Positions 8,176 to 17,470 of a stretch of 64,000 nt of DNA are shown here, in pieces. The position numbers and the translations under genes were made by a program. This DNA comes from Nocardia sp. NBC_01730 (lineage in GTDB: Bacteria; Actinomycetota; Actinomycetes; Mycobacteriales; Mycobacteriaceae). The stretch is from NCBI RefSeq assembly GCF_035920445.1, contig NZ_CP109162.1, positions 5,828,001-5,892,000 of the forward strand, given 5' to 3'. Below the pieces are notes generated by a model that saw nothing but the letters and a program-made list of their open reading frames with translations, ran no database searches and was not told the DNA's origin. Position 1 is the stretch's first letter; each line of letters opens with the position of its first letter.

Positions 8176-8973
8176 TCAGCCGACGCGCTGGAATTCCCAG
8201 GGGTCGTGGGCGCTGATCAGGGTCACCTCGTCGCCGTGATCGCGGTGTAGTTCACGCAGGCGCGCTTGGGTACCCAAGCGCAGGTCATGGTGCACCTCCG
8301 AGGCTGCTTGCACGATATCGAGGATCGGATGTGGCTGCGGGGCGGGATCGAGTTCGCGGTGGTAGTAGTAGGCGTCTCCGCAGTGCAGGAGCCAGCGATC
8401 ACCGTCCCGGACGGCGACTCCGGTATGGCCTGCCGTGTGGCCGCCCAGTGGAATCAGCTGGAAGTCCGCGGAAAGCTCCTTCGGTTGAATCGCGTTGAAG
8501 CCGAACCAGTCTCCGGTCTTCCCCGATGGATAGGTGACCCAGTGCGGGTCATGTGCCCAGTGCGCGGGGCGGTAGCGGAAACTGGGCGCTTCGGCGAGCG
8601 CGGCCTCGAGTTCGGCGGCGAGGACATGAACCCGTGCGTGTGGGAAGTCGGGCAGTCCACCGCAGTGGTCCACATCGAGGTGGGTGAGGATGATGTGCCG
8701 GACGTCGTGGGGGTCGTAGCCGAGCCGCTGGACCTGCCGGATCGCGGTCTCGTCTTCGGAAAGGACCGCCTGGGACATCGCCAACCAGTCCGCGCCGAGG
8801 GTGCCTGCCGGGTCACGGACATCGTCCAGCCCAATGCCCGTCTCGACCAGGACCAGCCCGTCCGATTCGGTCTCGACGAGCAGGCAATGGTTGACGGCGT
8901 GGGCAGGTGGCGGCCCATCGTAGGTCGCCTCGATCTGTCGTACCGATCCGCAATTGAGGTGATGAACTGTCAT
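8176..8973 (-). CDS. Metallo-beta-lactamase-fold hydrolase, lactonase-like
   Basis: This 265-residue protein begins MTVHHLNCGSVRQIEATYDG. Metal-binding signatures are THLDVDHCGG (the HxxxDH motif with Asp in place of the second His), GGHTAGHTG, LLHCGDAYYY and a C-terminal SAHDPWEF. This layout matches the N-acyl-homoserine-lactonase-like branch of the superfamily, though real substrates are often other lactones or esters. It starts 50 bp from the divergent MerR gene, with a perfect palindrome between them, so it is very likely the MerR target. Confidence 0.85.
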   Translation of the reverse strand: MTVHHLNCGSVRQIEATYDGPPPAHAVNHCLLVETESDGLVLVETGIGLDDVRDPAGTLGADWLAMSQAVLSEDETAIRQVQRLGYDPHDVRHIILTHLDVDHCGGLPDFPHARVHVLAAELEAALAEAPSFRYRPAHWAHDPHWVTYPSGKTGDWFGFNAIQPKELSADFQLIPLGGHTAGHTGVAVRDGDRWLLHCGDAYYYHRELDPAPQPHPILDIVQAASEVHHDLRLGTQARLRELHRDHGDEVTLISAHDPWEFQRVG

Positions 8974-8987
8974 GCGAGCTAGTCTTC

Positions 8988-9009
8988 GACTTGAAGCGCG
9001 GTTCAAGTC
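8988..9009. promoter_or_regulatory. MerR-type operator between MBL and MerR genes
   Basis: A perfect palindrome has arms GACTTGAA (8988-8995) and TTCAAGTC (9002-9009) around GCGCGG. It lies between the divergent starts at 8973 and 9023. MerR regulators bind such dyads placed in the promoter spacer, so this is the probable binding site for the adjacent regulator. Confidence 0.75.
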
Positions 9010-9022
9010 AAGGAGACGAGAG

Positions 9023-9424
9023 ATGACCGACGTCCTGCTCGATATCGCCGAGGTGGCCGACCACGCCGCCCTGGCCCCCTCCGCCCTGCGGTTCTATGAG
9101 AAACGCGGCCTCATCACCTCGACCGGCCGTAACGGCCTGCGCCGCGCCTACCACCCCGACGTCCTCGGCCGTCTCGCCCTCATCGCCTGCGCCCGCGGCG
9201 CCGGTTTCACCATCGCCGAGATCGCCCGCTTCCTGCGCGCCACACCCACCGACACCGAACTCCGCGCTCGCATGGCGGAGAAAGCCCGTCAACTCGACGA
9301 GGACATCGCCCGCCTGATCCGCATGCGCGACAGCCTCCACCATGCGTCCACCTGTACCCACGCCCCCCTGGTCGAATGCCCGGACTTCAAGTCCACCTTC
9401 GAACCCGCCGCCGAGCCGGTGTGA
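9023..9424 (+). CDS. MerR-family regulator (SoxR-like)
   Basis: This 133-residue protein has an N-terminal MerR winged helix (DIAEVADHAALAPSALRFYE, KRGLITSTGRNGLRRAYHPD) followed by a dimerisation helix. The C-terminus carries two cysteines (HHASTCTHAPLVECPDF), reminiscent of SoxR-type redox or metal sensing, although the four-Cys iron-sulphur pattern is not complete. The AAGGAGACGAG ribosome binding site selects ATG 9023. It probably controls the divergent metallo-beta-lactamase gene through the palindrome at 8988-9009. The signal is unknown. Confidence 0.88.
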   Translation: MTDVLLDIAEVADHAALAPSALRFYEKRGLITSTGRNGLRRAYHPDVLGRLALIACARGAGFTIAEIARFLRATPTDTELRARMAEKARQLDEDIARLIRMRDSLHHASTCTHAPLVECPDFKSTFEPAAEPV

Positions 9425-9528
9425 TGATCGAAGCACTCGAGGCCATTCGAGAAACGCGCTATGCGAGCTCGGAATCGAAGCGATCGCACAACCGCAAGTA
9501 CACGGATGCGGTGCTGGCTGATCGAACT

Positions 9529-10368
9529 CTATGCCGGGGCGGACTCGAGGAACCAGTTGATGATCTCTTCGCCCGCGAGGATGCCGGTGGCGCGGGTGAT
9601 GGTGAGGTTAGGGTGAGTCCAGTTGAGTTGTTCCAGTTCACCGTGCCGGGGGCGGATGGCGAAGTCCGCGGAGCGCAGCATCTCGGCGTCGAGGGCGCCG
9701 TCACCCGCGGCGAAGGTTTTCGCGGCACCGGCGAGTTCACCGGTTTCCCAGAGACGGCGGCGCACCTCGGCAACCGCGCGACTCTTGCAGACAGCCAGCG
9801 GCATGGTGTAGATTTTGCGGCCCTGCTGGGACGCGGACCAGCCGCGTTGACGACACCAGGCATCCCAGTCGCTGAGGAAACCCGCAGGGACAGCCTTGGG
9901 TTTCACCACCAGATAGCAGAACAGGTGGTCGGCGAGGCGGAACTTGGTGACCCACGAATCATCGATGCGCGCACGCAGTTCCGCGCTCACCTCCGACAGC
10001 GCCGCGCCGCCCGCACGAACCTCGGCATCGACGTCGATGCGCCAGCGCACGTCGGGAACGCCGTCGACGAGGATGTTTCCTCCGTTGCTTGTGACCGCGT
10101 AACGCCAAGGCGCACCGGGCAATTGGATGCGCCCGAACTGTTTGATGGTGCGAGTGGTGGTGGGAATGACGGCGGCCGGTTCGGTCAGGGACTGCATCCG
10201 CAGCGCCGCCGCGGTGGTCATGAACGACAGCGGCGCCCCCTCGAGATGCTCCACACAGACCATCGGCACCTCACCGGCGGCGCTGAAGGCGTTGCGCGAG
10301 TAGATCATCGTGCGGTCCAGGTCGGTCGCGATCAGTGCCCGTCTTCGTGGTCTTCGGGCCAGGTTCAC
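9529..10368 (-). CDS. HAD-superfamily phosphatase of the Ter operon
   Basis: This 279-residue HAD hydrolase has motif I near the N-terminus (ALIATDLDRTMIYS), a cap region with TSNGGNILVDG, and the late motif FAAGDGALDAEML typical of Cof/sucrose-phosphatase-like HADs. The GTG start at 10368 overlaps the TGA stop of the preceding StiP fusion (GTGA), indicating translational coupling. HAD phosphatases recur in Ter-associated operons with PRTase and PELOTA proteins, where they are proposed to dephosphorylate a nucleotide- or sugar-phosphate intermediate. That role is inference from family context. Confidence 0.88.
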   Translation of the reverse strand: MNLARRPRRRALIATDLDRTMIYSRNAFSAAGEVPMVCVEHLEGAPLSFMTTAAALRMQSLTEPAAVIPTTTRTIKQFGRIQLPGAPWRYAVTSNGGNILVDGVPDVRWRIDVDAEVRAGGAALSEVSAELRARIDDSWVTKFRLADHLFCYLVVKPKAVPAGFLSDWDAWCRQRGWSASQQGRKIYTMPLAVCKSRAVAEVRRRLWETGELAGAAKTFAAGDGALDAEMLRSADFAIRPRHGELEQLNWTHPNLTITRATGILAGEEIINWFLESAPA

Positions 10369-12956
10369 TGCTGTACGTCCTTGATCAATCCCATGCATGA
10401 ATAGGCCAGGTCGGCGACGACCTCCACCGGAACGCCTCGGGCGGCGGCGAGCATTCTGATGTGCGCGTGCTCCGGCGCGTCCGCCTCTCGGACCAGCACC
10501 CGCCACGGTACCCGCCGCAGCAGCACCCTGGTGGTCTCGCCGACACCTGGTTTCACAAAGTTCACGCTCGCGATGCCGTACTGTGCGCGCACGTTCTCCA
10601 CCGATGCCCATCCGGCCCAAGTCGGCGTCCGGTCACTCGCGCGGAGCGCGGCGACTTCGGTGGCGACCCGGTCGCGGACCGCGTCGAAGGCGCCGCTCAC
10701 GGTGTCGAGCAGCCGCCCGGACACGTCGACGCCGATCAACTCCCGGTAGAACTTGGCGCCGTGGAAATCATCGGGACCGATCAGCGCGTCGTTCAGTACG
10801 GTGCGCGAAATCAGCCCGGACACAGTCGAATTCAGGCAGGCCGAGGCGATGAGGAAGTCGTCACGGGTGCCATAGGTGCGCACACAATGTCCCGGATCGG
10901 CCAGCACCGCCAGCTCGTCGTCGAACCGCGCACCACCGGCCGCGTGATACGCGTCGAGCGCTTCGGTGAGCTCGCGGGTGATCGCGCCCTTGCCGGTCCA
11001 TCCGTCCACGAACACGACCGAAGCCGGATCATGGTGCTCGGCCAAATAGTCCAGAGCCACCGCATCGATGCCCCGATCCCGCACGATCGACACCGCGTAG
11101 TGCGGCACCTCGATACTCTGCCGCCGCGACCGCAGCCAGCGGCGCATCAGAACGCCGACCGGTGTCCCGGCCCTGGCCAGCGACACCAGCACGATGTCCT
11201 CGCCGCGTTCGGCGACGACGAGTTCCGACACCGTCGCCACGGCGAGCGCGAGCCGCTCGGCGCTAGCCGCGAGCACCTCGTCGAACAGCATCCGATACGA
11301 CGCGTCCGGCTGGTACTCGATCGGCAGCGACTCGGCGTAATGGGCCTTCCCGGCCTGGATCTTCCGCTCCCGCTCGGCCACGTCGGCCTCGAGGTCGACA
11401 TCGGACAGATCCGTCAGCAACCAGCTGACCTCCTCGGCCGCGTAGGACCCGAACTCCGGACCGTGCAACGGCACAGCACGCCCCGCTTTCGACGTAGCGA
11501 CAGACTCGGACAGGTCGGCGACGCCTGACCGCCCGGCGTGCAGCTGCCGTGGGTCGGCCTCCGGCAGCACCGCGAGCAGCACATCCGCGCCGGAGGCGGT
11601 CAGCACATCGATCAAGCCGCCGTCCGCGACCAGTTCGGGGGTGTCCGCGGGGGAATCGATCACCAAGAGCAACACCGGCTCGCCTGAACCGAAATCCAAC
11701 TCTCCGGAGAAGGACTCGACATCGCGCGTATCGGTGCCCATCGATGCGGAATCGGCGGCCCGCGGTTCGGCGACAACGTCACCTGTCGCCCCCGCGAACC
11801 CGGGGGACCACCGCGCGTTGTACAGGTACCGCGGCTGCCCGGGGTCGGGCTCTGGAGCGTGGAACCGGAAGCCGCGGCGCAGCGGATATCCCGGCTCGTC
11901 CAGCACGTACGCGGGCGATCGAGTGGTCGTCTGGAATCGGGTCGGAGTCCCGGATTCGGCGAGTTCCGCCGCGATCCGCAGCGGCAGGTACATCAATTCC
12001 TCGTGCCCGAGCACGATGACCGGCCGCCCCGCGAAATCCGCCGCGAGCCAATCGCGCACCGTGGCGGCGGCGTCGGCGAGCGCCGATTCGAACGCCGTCG
12101 CGTCCGAGGAAAGGATGCCGTGCCTGCCTCCCTCCGGCACCGATCCCGGCCACGGAAGCATCCCGCGTACGAACACACCGGGCTGCGCGGCGACCGGATT
12201 GAGCTCCGGTTCGGGTAGCTCCGCGACCGCCTTCGGCAGACCGTCCGGCAAGACGGTGCGGCCGGACGCCAGGCAGACCGTGTCGATCGTGGCGCCGAGT
12301 TCGGCGGCGACAGTGTCGAAGACGGCGCGATCGGCCGCGGTGCGCATGTCGACCAGTGCGGCGAGCACGTAGTGCGCCCGGGGAGCGAACGCGTGCAGCG
12401 CGCGCACCGCGTCTATCGCCGTCGCGCCGGTGGAGATCTCGTCATCCACCAGCACCAGCGGCAGATCGTTGACGAAGATGCCTGCGGGCACCGGTTGCAG
12501 CAGGTGGGAGGTGGCGTGCGAATGCCCCTCCTCGAATCCGGTGAGCGTGTCCGCGGCGGCGACCGCACGGCGCGTCGAGTGCAGGTAGCAGTCCGCCCCG
12601 ATCCGTGCGGCGACGGTGTGCCCGAGTCCCGTCGCGGTTTCGGCGAATCCGAGCACTACCGCGCCGCGTTCGCCGAGTATGGCACGGACCAGATCGCCCA
12701 AGCGGTCGCCCGCGTCGAGCACCACGCGCGGATCGGTCGGCAGATGCTTGCCGAGGACCGTCGACACCAACAGATGCGCCCGCCGCGGATTGCACCGCAA
12801 ACCGGGCTGGATCAGCGCGGAAATCGACGACACGGCAGGTAGCGCCCGCTCCGATCCGGCATCGCCGTGCGACTGCTCGTGGTGGAGTTCGATACCTAAA
12901 GTTCTTGTGGCCCAAGGAATTCTATGCAAGCTGAGCTCGGCCGCGGTCTGGCTCAT
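10365..12956 (-). CDS. PRTase-TRSP-StiP-PELOTA fusion protein
   Basis: This 863-residue protein joins modules that are usually encoded separately. Residues about 1-260 are a phosphoribosyltransferase with the PRPP loop LVDDEISTGATAIDAV. Residues about 270-410 form a TRSP domain, including the eponymous motif in TTTRSPAYVL. Residues about 450-760 are the StiP (predicted cysteine protease/PRTase-like) region with FVDGWTGKGAI. The C-terminal ~90 residues are a PELOTA-type, L30e-like RNA-binding domain. It is coupled on both sides: ATGA with the lyase upstream and GTGA with the HAD gene downstream. Anantharaman, Iyer and Aravind proposed that such Ter-linked sets make a nucleoside-like stress metabolite; the activity here is unproven. 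Confidence 0.85.
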   Translation of the reverse strand: MSQTAAELSLHRIPWATRTLGIELHHEQSHGDAGSERALPAVSSISALIQPGLRCNPRRAHLLVSTVLGKHLPTDPRVVLDAGDRLGDLVRAILGERGAVVLGFAETATGLGHTVAARIGADCYLHSTRRAVAAADTLTGFEEGHSHATSHLLQPVPAGIFVNDLPLVLVDDEISTGATAIDAVRALHAFAPRAHYVLAALVDMRTAADRAVFDTVAAELGATIDTVCLASGRTVLPDGLPKAVAELPEPELNPVAAQPGVFVRGMLPWPGSVPEGGRHGILSSDATAFESALADAAATVRDWLAADFAGRPVIVLGHEELMYLPLRIAAELAESGTPTRFQTTTRSPAYVLDEPGYPLRRGFRFHAPEPDPGQPRYLYNARWSPGFAGATGDVVAEPRAADSASMGTDTRDVESFSGELDFGSGEPVLLLVIDSPADTPELVADGGLIDVLTASGADVLLAVLPEADPRQLHAGRSGVADLSESVATSKAGRAVPLHGPEFGSYAAEEVSWLLTDLSDVDLEADVAERERKIQAGKAHYAESLPIEYQPDASYRMLFDEVLAASAERLALAVATVSELVVAERGEDIVLVSLARAGTPVGVLMRRWLRSRRQSIEVPHYAVSIVRDRGIDAVALDYLAEHHDPASVVFVDGWTGKGAITRELTEALDAYHAAGGARFDDELAVLADPGHCVRTYGTRDDFLIASACLNSTVSGLISRTVLNDALIGPDDFHGAKFYRELIGVDVSGRLLDTVSGAFDAVRDRVATEVAALRASDRTPTWAGWASVENVRAQYGIASVNFVKPGVGETTRVLLRRVPWRVLVREADAPEHAHIRMLAAARGVPVEVVADLAYSCMGLIKDVQQ

Positions 12957-14167
12957 ACGGTGACCGACGCCTGCAACAAGTCCACGAACGACACTCCTTT
13001 GTTCGCCACGCCGAACACCCTGGCGCGCAACAGGGTTTGCCGGGCCCAGCTGCGGTGCGGCCGCATCTCATTCATCTTGTTCCGGTAACCCGAGGCCGCG
13101 ACACCGCCGACGTCGGCCCGCAGGATGTCCAGGGCATCCGAGTACTCCTCGTGCGACACCACCGACAGCGCGTGCACGGCAGCCACATGCGACGGATGGA
13201 TCACCGTCTTGCCCTGGATGCCGTTGGCGCGGTCCAGGGTTATCTCGCGTAGCAGTCCGTCCAGATCCCGGCTGACCAGGTACTGACGGAACGGGACCGC
13301 GTCCGATTCCTCGAACGGCGCGGTGCGCAGCTGCGGGCGGAACATCCGCTCGTGGTCGGCGAAGTACTCCCACACCGGCCCGGTGATGACGAAACCGGTC
13401 CCGTCCGCGCGCCCCAGATAGTTCACGATGTCGGCGATCACGTCGGCGACCACCCGCACGTCGTAGATAGTCAGGTCGCGATCACGCCGGATACCGAACG
13501 TCGAGCACATGTCGGTCGCACCGACCCGCACCGCCAACACCCGCTCCCGATGCGCGGCAAGCAGCGCCGCGATCTGGACGAGCTCGCCATCGCGGGTCTC
13601 CCGGTGCACCAGGCCCGCGGATTCGAGCACCGGCATCCCGTACAGGGGCCGGTCCAGTCGCTGCGCGGCCGCATTCAGGGCGTTCAGGTACTTCGATCCC
13701 GAAATGCTGTCGAACTTCGGCAATACGAACCCGGTCAGCACTTTGGCGCCGGGGCCGAGTTGTTCGATGATCTCGGTGATCGTGTCCGCGTCGCGGACCC
13801 GCACGAACAGCAGCGGTTTGGCGTCCGGGCTCGCCGCGAGCAGATCGAGCACCGCGACGGTCTGTCTTTTGGCGTACTCCACCTCGTGATCGGCGACGGC
13901 GTCCTCGAGGTCTATCACCATCGAGCACACGCCGCGCTCGGCGCGTTTGCTGATCGTCAGCGCGAGGTCCGGTCTCGTCGCGGGCGCGTACAGGGTTGCG
14001 CCGAGCCCGATCGCCAACAGCTCTCGGTCGGTGTAGTCGTCACCGAACGGTTCGGGCTGCCGGTGGAAAAGACGCCTCGCCTCTTGGCCGTGCAACTGCC
14101 GGAAGTGGCGCAGCGGCATTCGCTTCCGCAGGGAAACCTCCTGCTGGACGGCGATGCCTGCGGTCAT
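12953..14167 (-). CDS. HpcH/HpaI aldolase / citrate-lyase-beta-like protein
   Basis: This 404-residue protein has the TIM-barrel citE/HpcH-type metal-binding motif VIDLEDAV (about residues 92-99). It also has LLFVRVRD, GFVLPKFDS and GKTVIHPSHVAAV, all typical of citrate-lyase-beta/malyl-CoA-lyase-like enzymes. An N-terminal ~45-residue basic extension precedes the barrel. It is the second gene of the minus-strand Ter operon, starting 13 bp after the helical-protein gene and overlapping the StiP fusion by four bases. Such lyases recur in Ter operons, presumably cleaving or forming a C-C bond in the proposed metabolite. Substrate unknown. Confidence 0.88.
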   Translation of the reverse strand: MTAGIAVQQEVSLRKRMPLRHFRQLHGQEARRLFHRQPEPFGDDYTDRELLAIGLGATLYAPATRPDLALTISKRAERGVCSMVIDLEDAVADHEVEYAKRQTVAVLDLLAASPDAKPLLFVRVRDADTITEIIEQLGPGAKVLTGFVLPKFDSISGSKYLNALNAAAQRLDRPLYGMPVLESAGLVHRETRDGELVQIAALLAAHRERVLAVRVGATDMCSTFGIRRDRDLTIYDVRVVADVIADIVNYLGRADGTGFVITGPVWEYFADHERMFRPQLRTAPFEESDAVPFRQYLVSRDLDGLLREITLDRANGIQGKTVIHPSHVAAVHALSVVSHEEYSDALDILRADVGGVAASGYRNKMNEMRPHRSWARQTLLRARVFGVANKGVSFVDLLQASVTV

Positions 14168-14180
14168 CCTTGCCCCATCC

Positions 14181-15398
14181 TCATTCTCGTCGTGGTCCTG
14201 CTTGTTTTCTCATTCGATCCACTACCCCGGCTATGAATTGTCTGACGGCATCGAGTTCCGCCATATAGGCCCAGTAGTCGGGGTGACGCCCCGACAGTGT
14301 TTCGCTGATTCTGTCGATCCGTGCGGCCTGTGCGTCGAGCACCGATCCCCATTCGGCGACGAGCCCGCGGCTCACCGCGAGCATTTGCGCATCCCGCAGC
14401 CGGAATCGTACGGCCTTCGCCTGTTCTTGCGGGTTGGACCGGACGTCGCGCAGCACCGCGAGCCGTTTGGTGACGGCATCGACCTTCTGCTCGGCCTCGG
14501 CCAGGAACCCGCGCGCGGATGTGGTCAGATCAAGTGCAAACTCCGGGTTGGTCTCCGCCGCTGCCGCGCGCGCCCTGCCGAGAGCCGCGTCCGCGGCATC
14601 GATGGCTCGCTGACTTTCCCGCTCATTGTCAGCCAGATCGGCCGAACTCGCAGCATTGAACTCACGAAGCAGCGCCGAGAACGCGGGCGCGATCCCCTCC
14701 GCCCTGGTCCGGACAGCGGCGATGCGGGTGCTCACCGAGGAGATCGCGGTGTTCGCCGCAGCGGCCCGCGATGGGGCATGCGCCAAGGCGTCCGCGAGTT
14801 CTTTGGCGGCCGCCTCCAGCCGGTTCGCGGCCTCGCGCAGCGTCCCCGCCTGCGCGCCGGAGCCTGCCGATTCCAAGGCGACCACAGCGTCGTCCACCGC
14901 GGCCGCACGGTCGCGCACCGAGGGATAGTTCGCGAACTCGGATTCGGCGGCCTGCCCACGCACCGTCGCCGCGGCGATCTTCACCTGCCGCACCAGCTGC
15001 GGCACCGTGCCGAGCACGGCGACCGCGTGTTCGAGCTGAGACTGATTTCCGCGGTAGAACTCGTCGACGGCCCGGGCCGCGTCGGCCAGCTGCCGCACCA
15101 CGGCATCGGTGCGCTGCGGGCCGTGTTGCACCGGTGTGCCGTCGCGCTGCGCTGCCTCCAACTCCTCGGTCAGCGCCAGGTATACGCCCGCGGCCTCATA
15201 GCACCTGTCGCGCACCGGTTCCCAGCGCGCGCCCATCCGCCGCTCGGGGAAAACCTGGTCGGAGGCAAGCACCGCCGCGTCGGCCGCGCTCTGGCGTCGA
15301 TCCATGTCGAGAAACGCCGATGCCAGCGCCGTACGGGCCTGTTCGATCCACTCGTCGTCCCCGGACGAGCGGAACCATCCACGCCTTCGGCCTGCCAC
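14181..15398 (-). CDS. Helical (coiled-coil) protein of the Ter operon
   Basis: This 405-residue protein starts with GTG (AGRRRGWFRSSGDDEWIEQA). From about residue 20 it is almost entirely Ala/Glu/Arg/Leu-rich helix with heptad-like repeats and no predicted membrane segment. It begins with a basic tryptophan-containing stretch that could touch membrane or RNA. I do not recognise an enzyme domain. It is the first gene of the operon leading into the lyase, StiP fusion and HAD genes and is divergent from terD at 15543. A structural or TelA-like accessory role is possible, but sequence identity to TelA is not apparent. Confidence 0.75.
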   Translation of the reverse strand: MAGRRRGWFRSSGDDEWIEQARTALASAFLDMDRRQSAADAAVLASDQVFPERRMGARWEPVRDRCYEAAGVYLALTEELEAAQRDGTPVQHGPQRTDAVVRQLADAARAVDEFYRGNQSQLEHAVAVLGTVPQLVRQVKIAAATVRGQAAESEFANYPSVRDRAAAVDDAVVALESAGSGAQAGTLREAANRLEAAAKELADALAHAPSRAAAANTAISSVSTRIAAVRTRAEGIAPAFSALLREFNAASSADLADNERESQRAIDAADAALGRARAAAAETNPEFALDLTTSARGFLAEAEQKVDAVTKRLAVLRDVRSNPQEQAKAVRFRLRDAQMLAVSRGLVAEWGSVLDAQAARIDRISETLSGRHPDYWAYMAELDAVRQFIAGVVDRMRKQAGPRRE

Positions 15399-15542
15399 GC
15401 CCCGATGGTAGGAGATGTTCCTGTTTGCCGAGGGTTACGCCGGTTCTTACGAAAGTTCGCGGAAACCTACTACTGTCGTATGGCGTACCCGGCGATTCGG
15501 ACATGCTGGGACCAATGACGGACTATTGAAAGGGAATCCCGC

Positions 15543-16118
15543 ATGGGTGTCAGTTTGTCCAAGGGCGGCAATGTCTCGCTGACCAAGGCGGCGCCTAACC
15601 TGACCGCTGTATCTGTCGGCCTGGGGTGGGATGTGCGGACCACCACCGGCACCGACTTCGACCTCGACGCGAGCGCCATCGCCACCGGCGCGGACAAGAA
15701 GGTCGTGTCGGACCAGCACTTCGTCTTCTTCAACAACCTGCGTTCGCCCGAGGGTTCGATCGAGCACGTGGGTGACAACCGGACCGGCGAGGGCGAAGGC
15801 GACGACGAGGTCATCAACGTCGACCTGTCCGGCACCCCGCCCACGATCGAGAGCATCTTCTTCCCGGTCTCGATCTACGACGCCGACTCCCGGTCGCAGT
15901 CGTTCGGCCAGGTGCGCAACGCCTACATCCGCGTTGTGGACCGCAGCAACGGAGAGGAGCTCGCCCGCTACGACCTCTCCGAGGACGCCTCGACCGAGAC
16001 CGCCATGGTCTTCGGCGAGCTGTACCGCAACGGTGCGGAATGGAAGTTCCGCGCGGTCGGCCAGGGCTACGCCTCCGGCCTGGCCGGCATCGCCCGTGAC
16101 TACGGCGTGAACGTCTGA
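15543..16118 (+). CDS. terD: Tellurium resistance protein TerD
   Basis: This 191-residue single-domain TerD begins [20 protein letters not shown]. It shows all calcium-site acidic elements: [30 protein letters not shown] and [15 protein letters not shown]. It ends with [20 protein letters not shown], the standard TerD terminus. GAAAGGG lies nine bases before ATG. It is divergent from the helical-protein operon, and a perfect 10-bp-arm hairpin follows the stop. This is the canonical member of the locus and likely a cytoplasmic calcium-binding partner of TerC-type membrane proteins. Confidence 0.97.
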   Translation: MGVSLSKGGNVSLTKAAPNLTAVSVGLGWDVRTTTGTDFDLDASAIATGADKKVVSDQHFVFFNNLRSPEGSIEHVGDNRTGEGEGDDEVINVDLSGTPPTIESIFFPVSIYDADSRSQSFGQVRNAYIRVVDRSNGEELARYDLSEDASTETAMVFGELYRNGAEWKFRAVGQGYASGLAGIARDYGVNV

Positions 16119-16137
16119 GGAACATCTAGCTATTCGC

Positions 16138-16161
16138 AGGGGGCCCGGCGACGGGCCCCCT
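16138..16161 (+). terminator. Hairpin after terD
   Basis: AGGGGGCCCG and CGGGCCCCCT pair perfectly across a GCGA loop, 20 bp after the terD stop. There is no U-tract, as is common for actinobacterial terminators. Confidence 0.7.
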
Positions 16162-16278
16162 GGTCATGTGGCCGGGCATGTCGGCGGCCCGGAAGTAGCG
16201 TTGGACAACCGGCGGTTCAGCGGCCACGCTGGTAGCAACCGTCGCCGACTCGTTTTTCACTTCACGAAAGGTCCCAGC

Positions 16279-17376
16279 GTGGTCCTGCGCATATTCGGCA
16301 TGTCCTTACTCGTCACGGTGGTCTCGCTCGTCGCGGCACTGCTGTACGGCGGGCCGACCGCCCTCGCGCTCGCCGCGATCCTCGGCATCCTCGAGGTGTC
16401 GCTGTCGTTCGACAATGCCGTCATCAACGCCACCATCCTGCAGCGGATGAGCGATTTCTGGCAGCGAATCTTCCTCACCATCGGCGTGTTGATCGCCGTC
16501 TTCGGCATGCGCCTGGTCTTCCCCCTCGCGATCGTGTGGATCACGGCCGGGCTGGATCCGGTGCGGGCCTTCGACCTCGCGCTCAACCCGCCCGCGAACG
16601 ACGCGCTGACCTTCCCGGACGGCAGCCCGAGCTACGAGAAACTGCTCACCGACGCGCACCCGCAGATCGCGGCGTTCGGTGGCATGTTCCTCGCGCTGCT
16701 GTTCCTCAACTTCATCTTCGAAGAGCGCGACATCACCTGGCTCGGCGGACTGGAGCGGGCGCTGGCCAAGGCGGGCAAGCTGGACATGCTCTCGGTTGTC
16801 GTCGCGGGCGCCGGCCTGATCCTCACCGCCGAGTACATCTCCGACGAAGCGCACCGCTCGACCGTCCTGGTTGCGGGCCTGCTCGGCATGATCACCTACA
16901 TCGCGGTCGACGGGCTCGGCTCGATGTTCCACACCGAGGAACACACCGGCGGACCGTCCGAGCTGGTCAAGGCCACCGGTAAGGCCGGCTTCTTCCTGTT
17001 CCTGTATCTGGAGGTGCTCGACGCGTCGTTCTCCTTCGACGGTGTGATCGGTGCGTTCGCCATCACCTCCGACCCCATCATCATCGCGCTCGGCCTCGGC
17101 CTGATCGGCGCCATGTTCGTACGGTCGATCACGGTGTACCTGGTGCGCAAAGGCACCCTCGCGGAGTACGTCTACCTGGAGCACGGCGCGCACTGGGCGA
17201 TCGGCGCGCTGGCACTGATCCTGCTCATCTCGATCGGCGTGCACGTCAATGAGCTCGTCACCGGCATGGTCGGCGTCGCGTTCATCGGCGCGGCATTCAT
17301 CACCAGCATCATCCGCAACCGGCGCGAGGACGACGAGGAACTTGCCAGCGAACGGGAACCGACGCCGGTAGGCTGA
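16279..17376 (+). CDS. TerC-family / DUF475 integral membrane protein
   Basis: This 365-residue protein has about nine hydrophobic segments. It carries the paired TerC-type motifs with acidic residues inside membrane helices: EVSLSFDNAVINATIL near the N-terminus and EVLDASFSFDGVIGAFAIT about 200 residues later. EERDITWLGG and a charged C-terminal tail are also visible. GTG 16279 is chosen because GAAAGG lies eight bases upstream and a membrane segment begins immediately; an upstream extension to 16168 would be non-conserved. TerC proteins are linked to metal ion (often manganese) export and tellurite resistance and may form a membrane complex with TerD. Confidence 0.9.
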   Translation: MVLRIFGMSLLVTVVSLVAALLYGGPTALALAAILGILEVSLSFDNAVINATILQRMSDFWQRIFLTIGVLIAVFGMRLVFPLAIVWITAGLDPVRAFDLALNPPANDALTFPDGSPSYEKLLTDAHPQIAAFGGMFLALLFLNFIFEERDITWLGGLERALAKAGKLDMLSVVVAGAGLILTAEYISDEAHRSTVLVAGLLGMITYIAVDGLGSMFHTEEHTGGPSELVKATGKAGFFLFLYLEVLDASFSFDGVIGAFAITSDPIIIALGLGLIGAMFVRSITVYLVRKGTLAEYVYLEHGAHWAIGALALILLISIGVHVNELVTGMVGVAFIGAAFITSIIRNRREDDEELASEREPTPVG

Positions 17377-17403
17377 TTCCCGGCATGTAGCCGAAGACCC
17401 TTT

Positions 17404-17441
17404 GCGGCAGCGGCCCCATCCCATGGGATGGCCGCTGCCGC
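17404..17441 (+). terminator. Hairpin between terC-like and terA-like genes
   Basis: GCGGCAGCGGCC (17404-17415) pairs perfectly with GGCCGCTGCCGC (17430-17441), and the loop itself contains a palindrome. It is followed by CTCTCGTTTC. This is a probable terminator for the TerC-like gene, or an attenuator for the gene at 17471. Confidence 0.65.
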
Positions 17442-17470
17442 TCTCGTTTCAATTGAGGGGGGATCGCGCC

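Noticed and set aside
16162..16278. Manganese riboswitch (yybP-ykoY) in the TerC-like leader
   Set aside because: Expected from TerC relatives, but I could not find its conserved loops in this leader.
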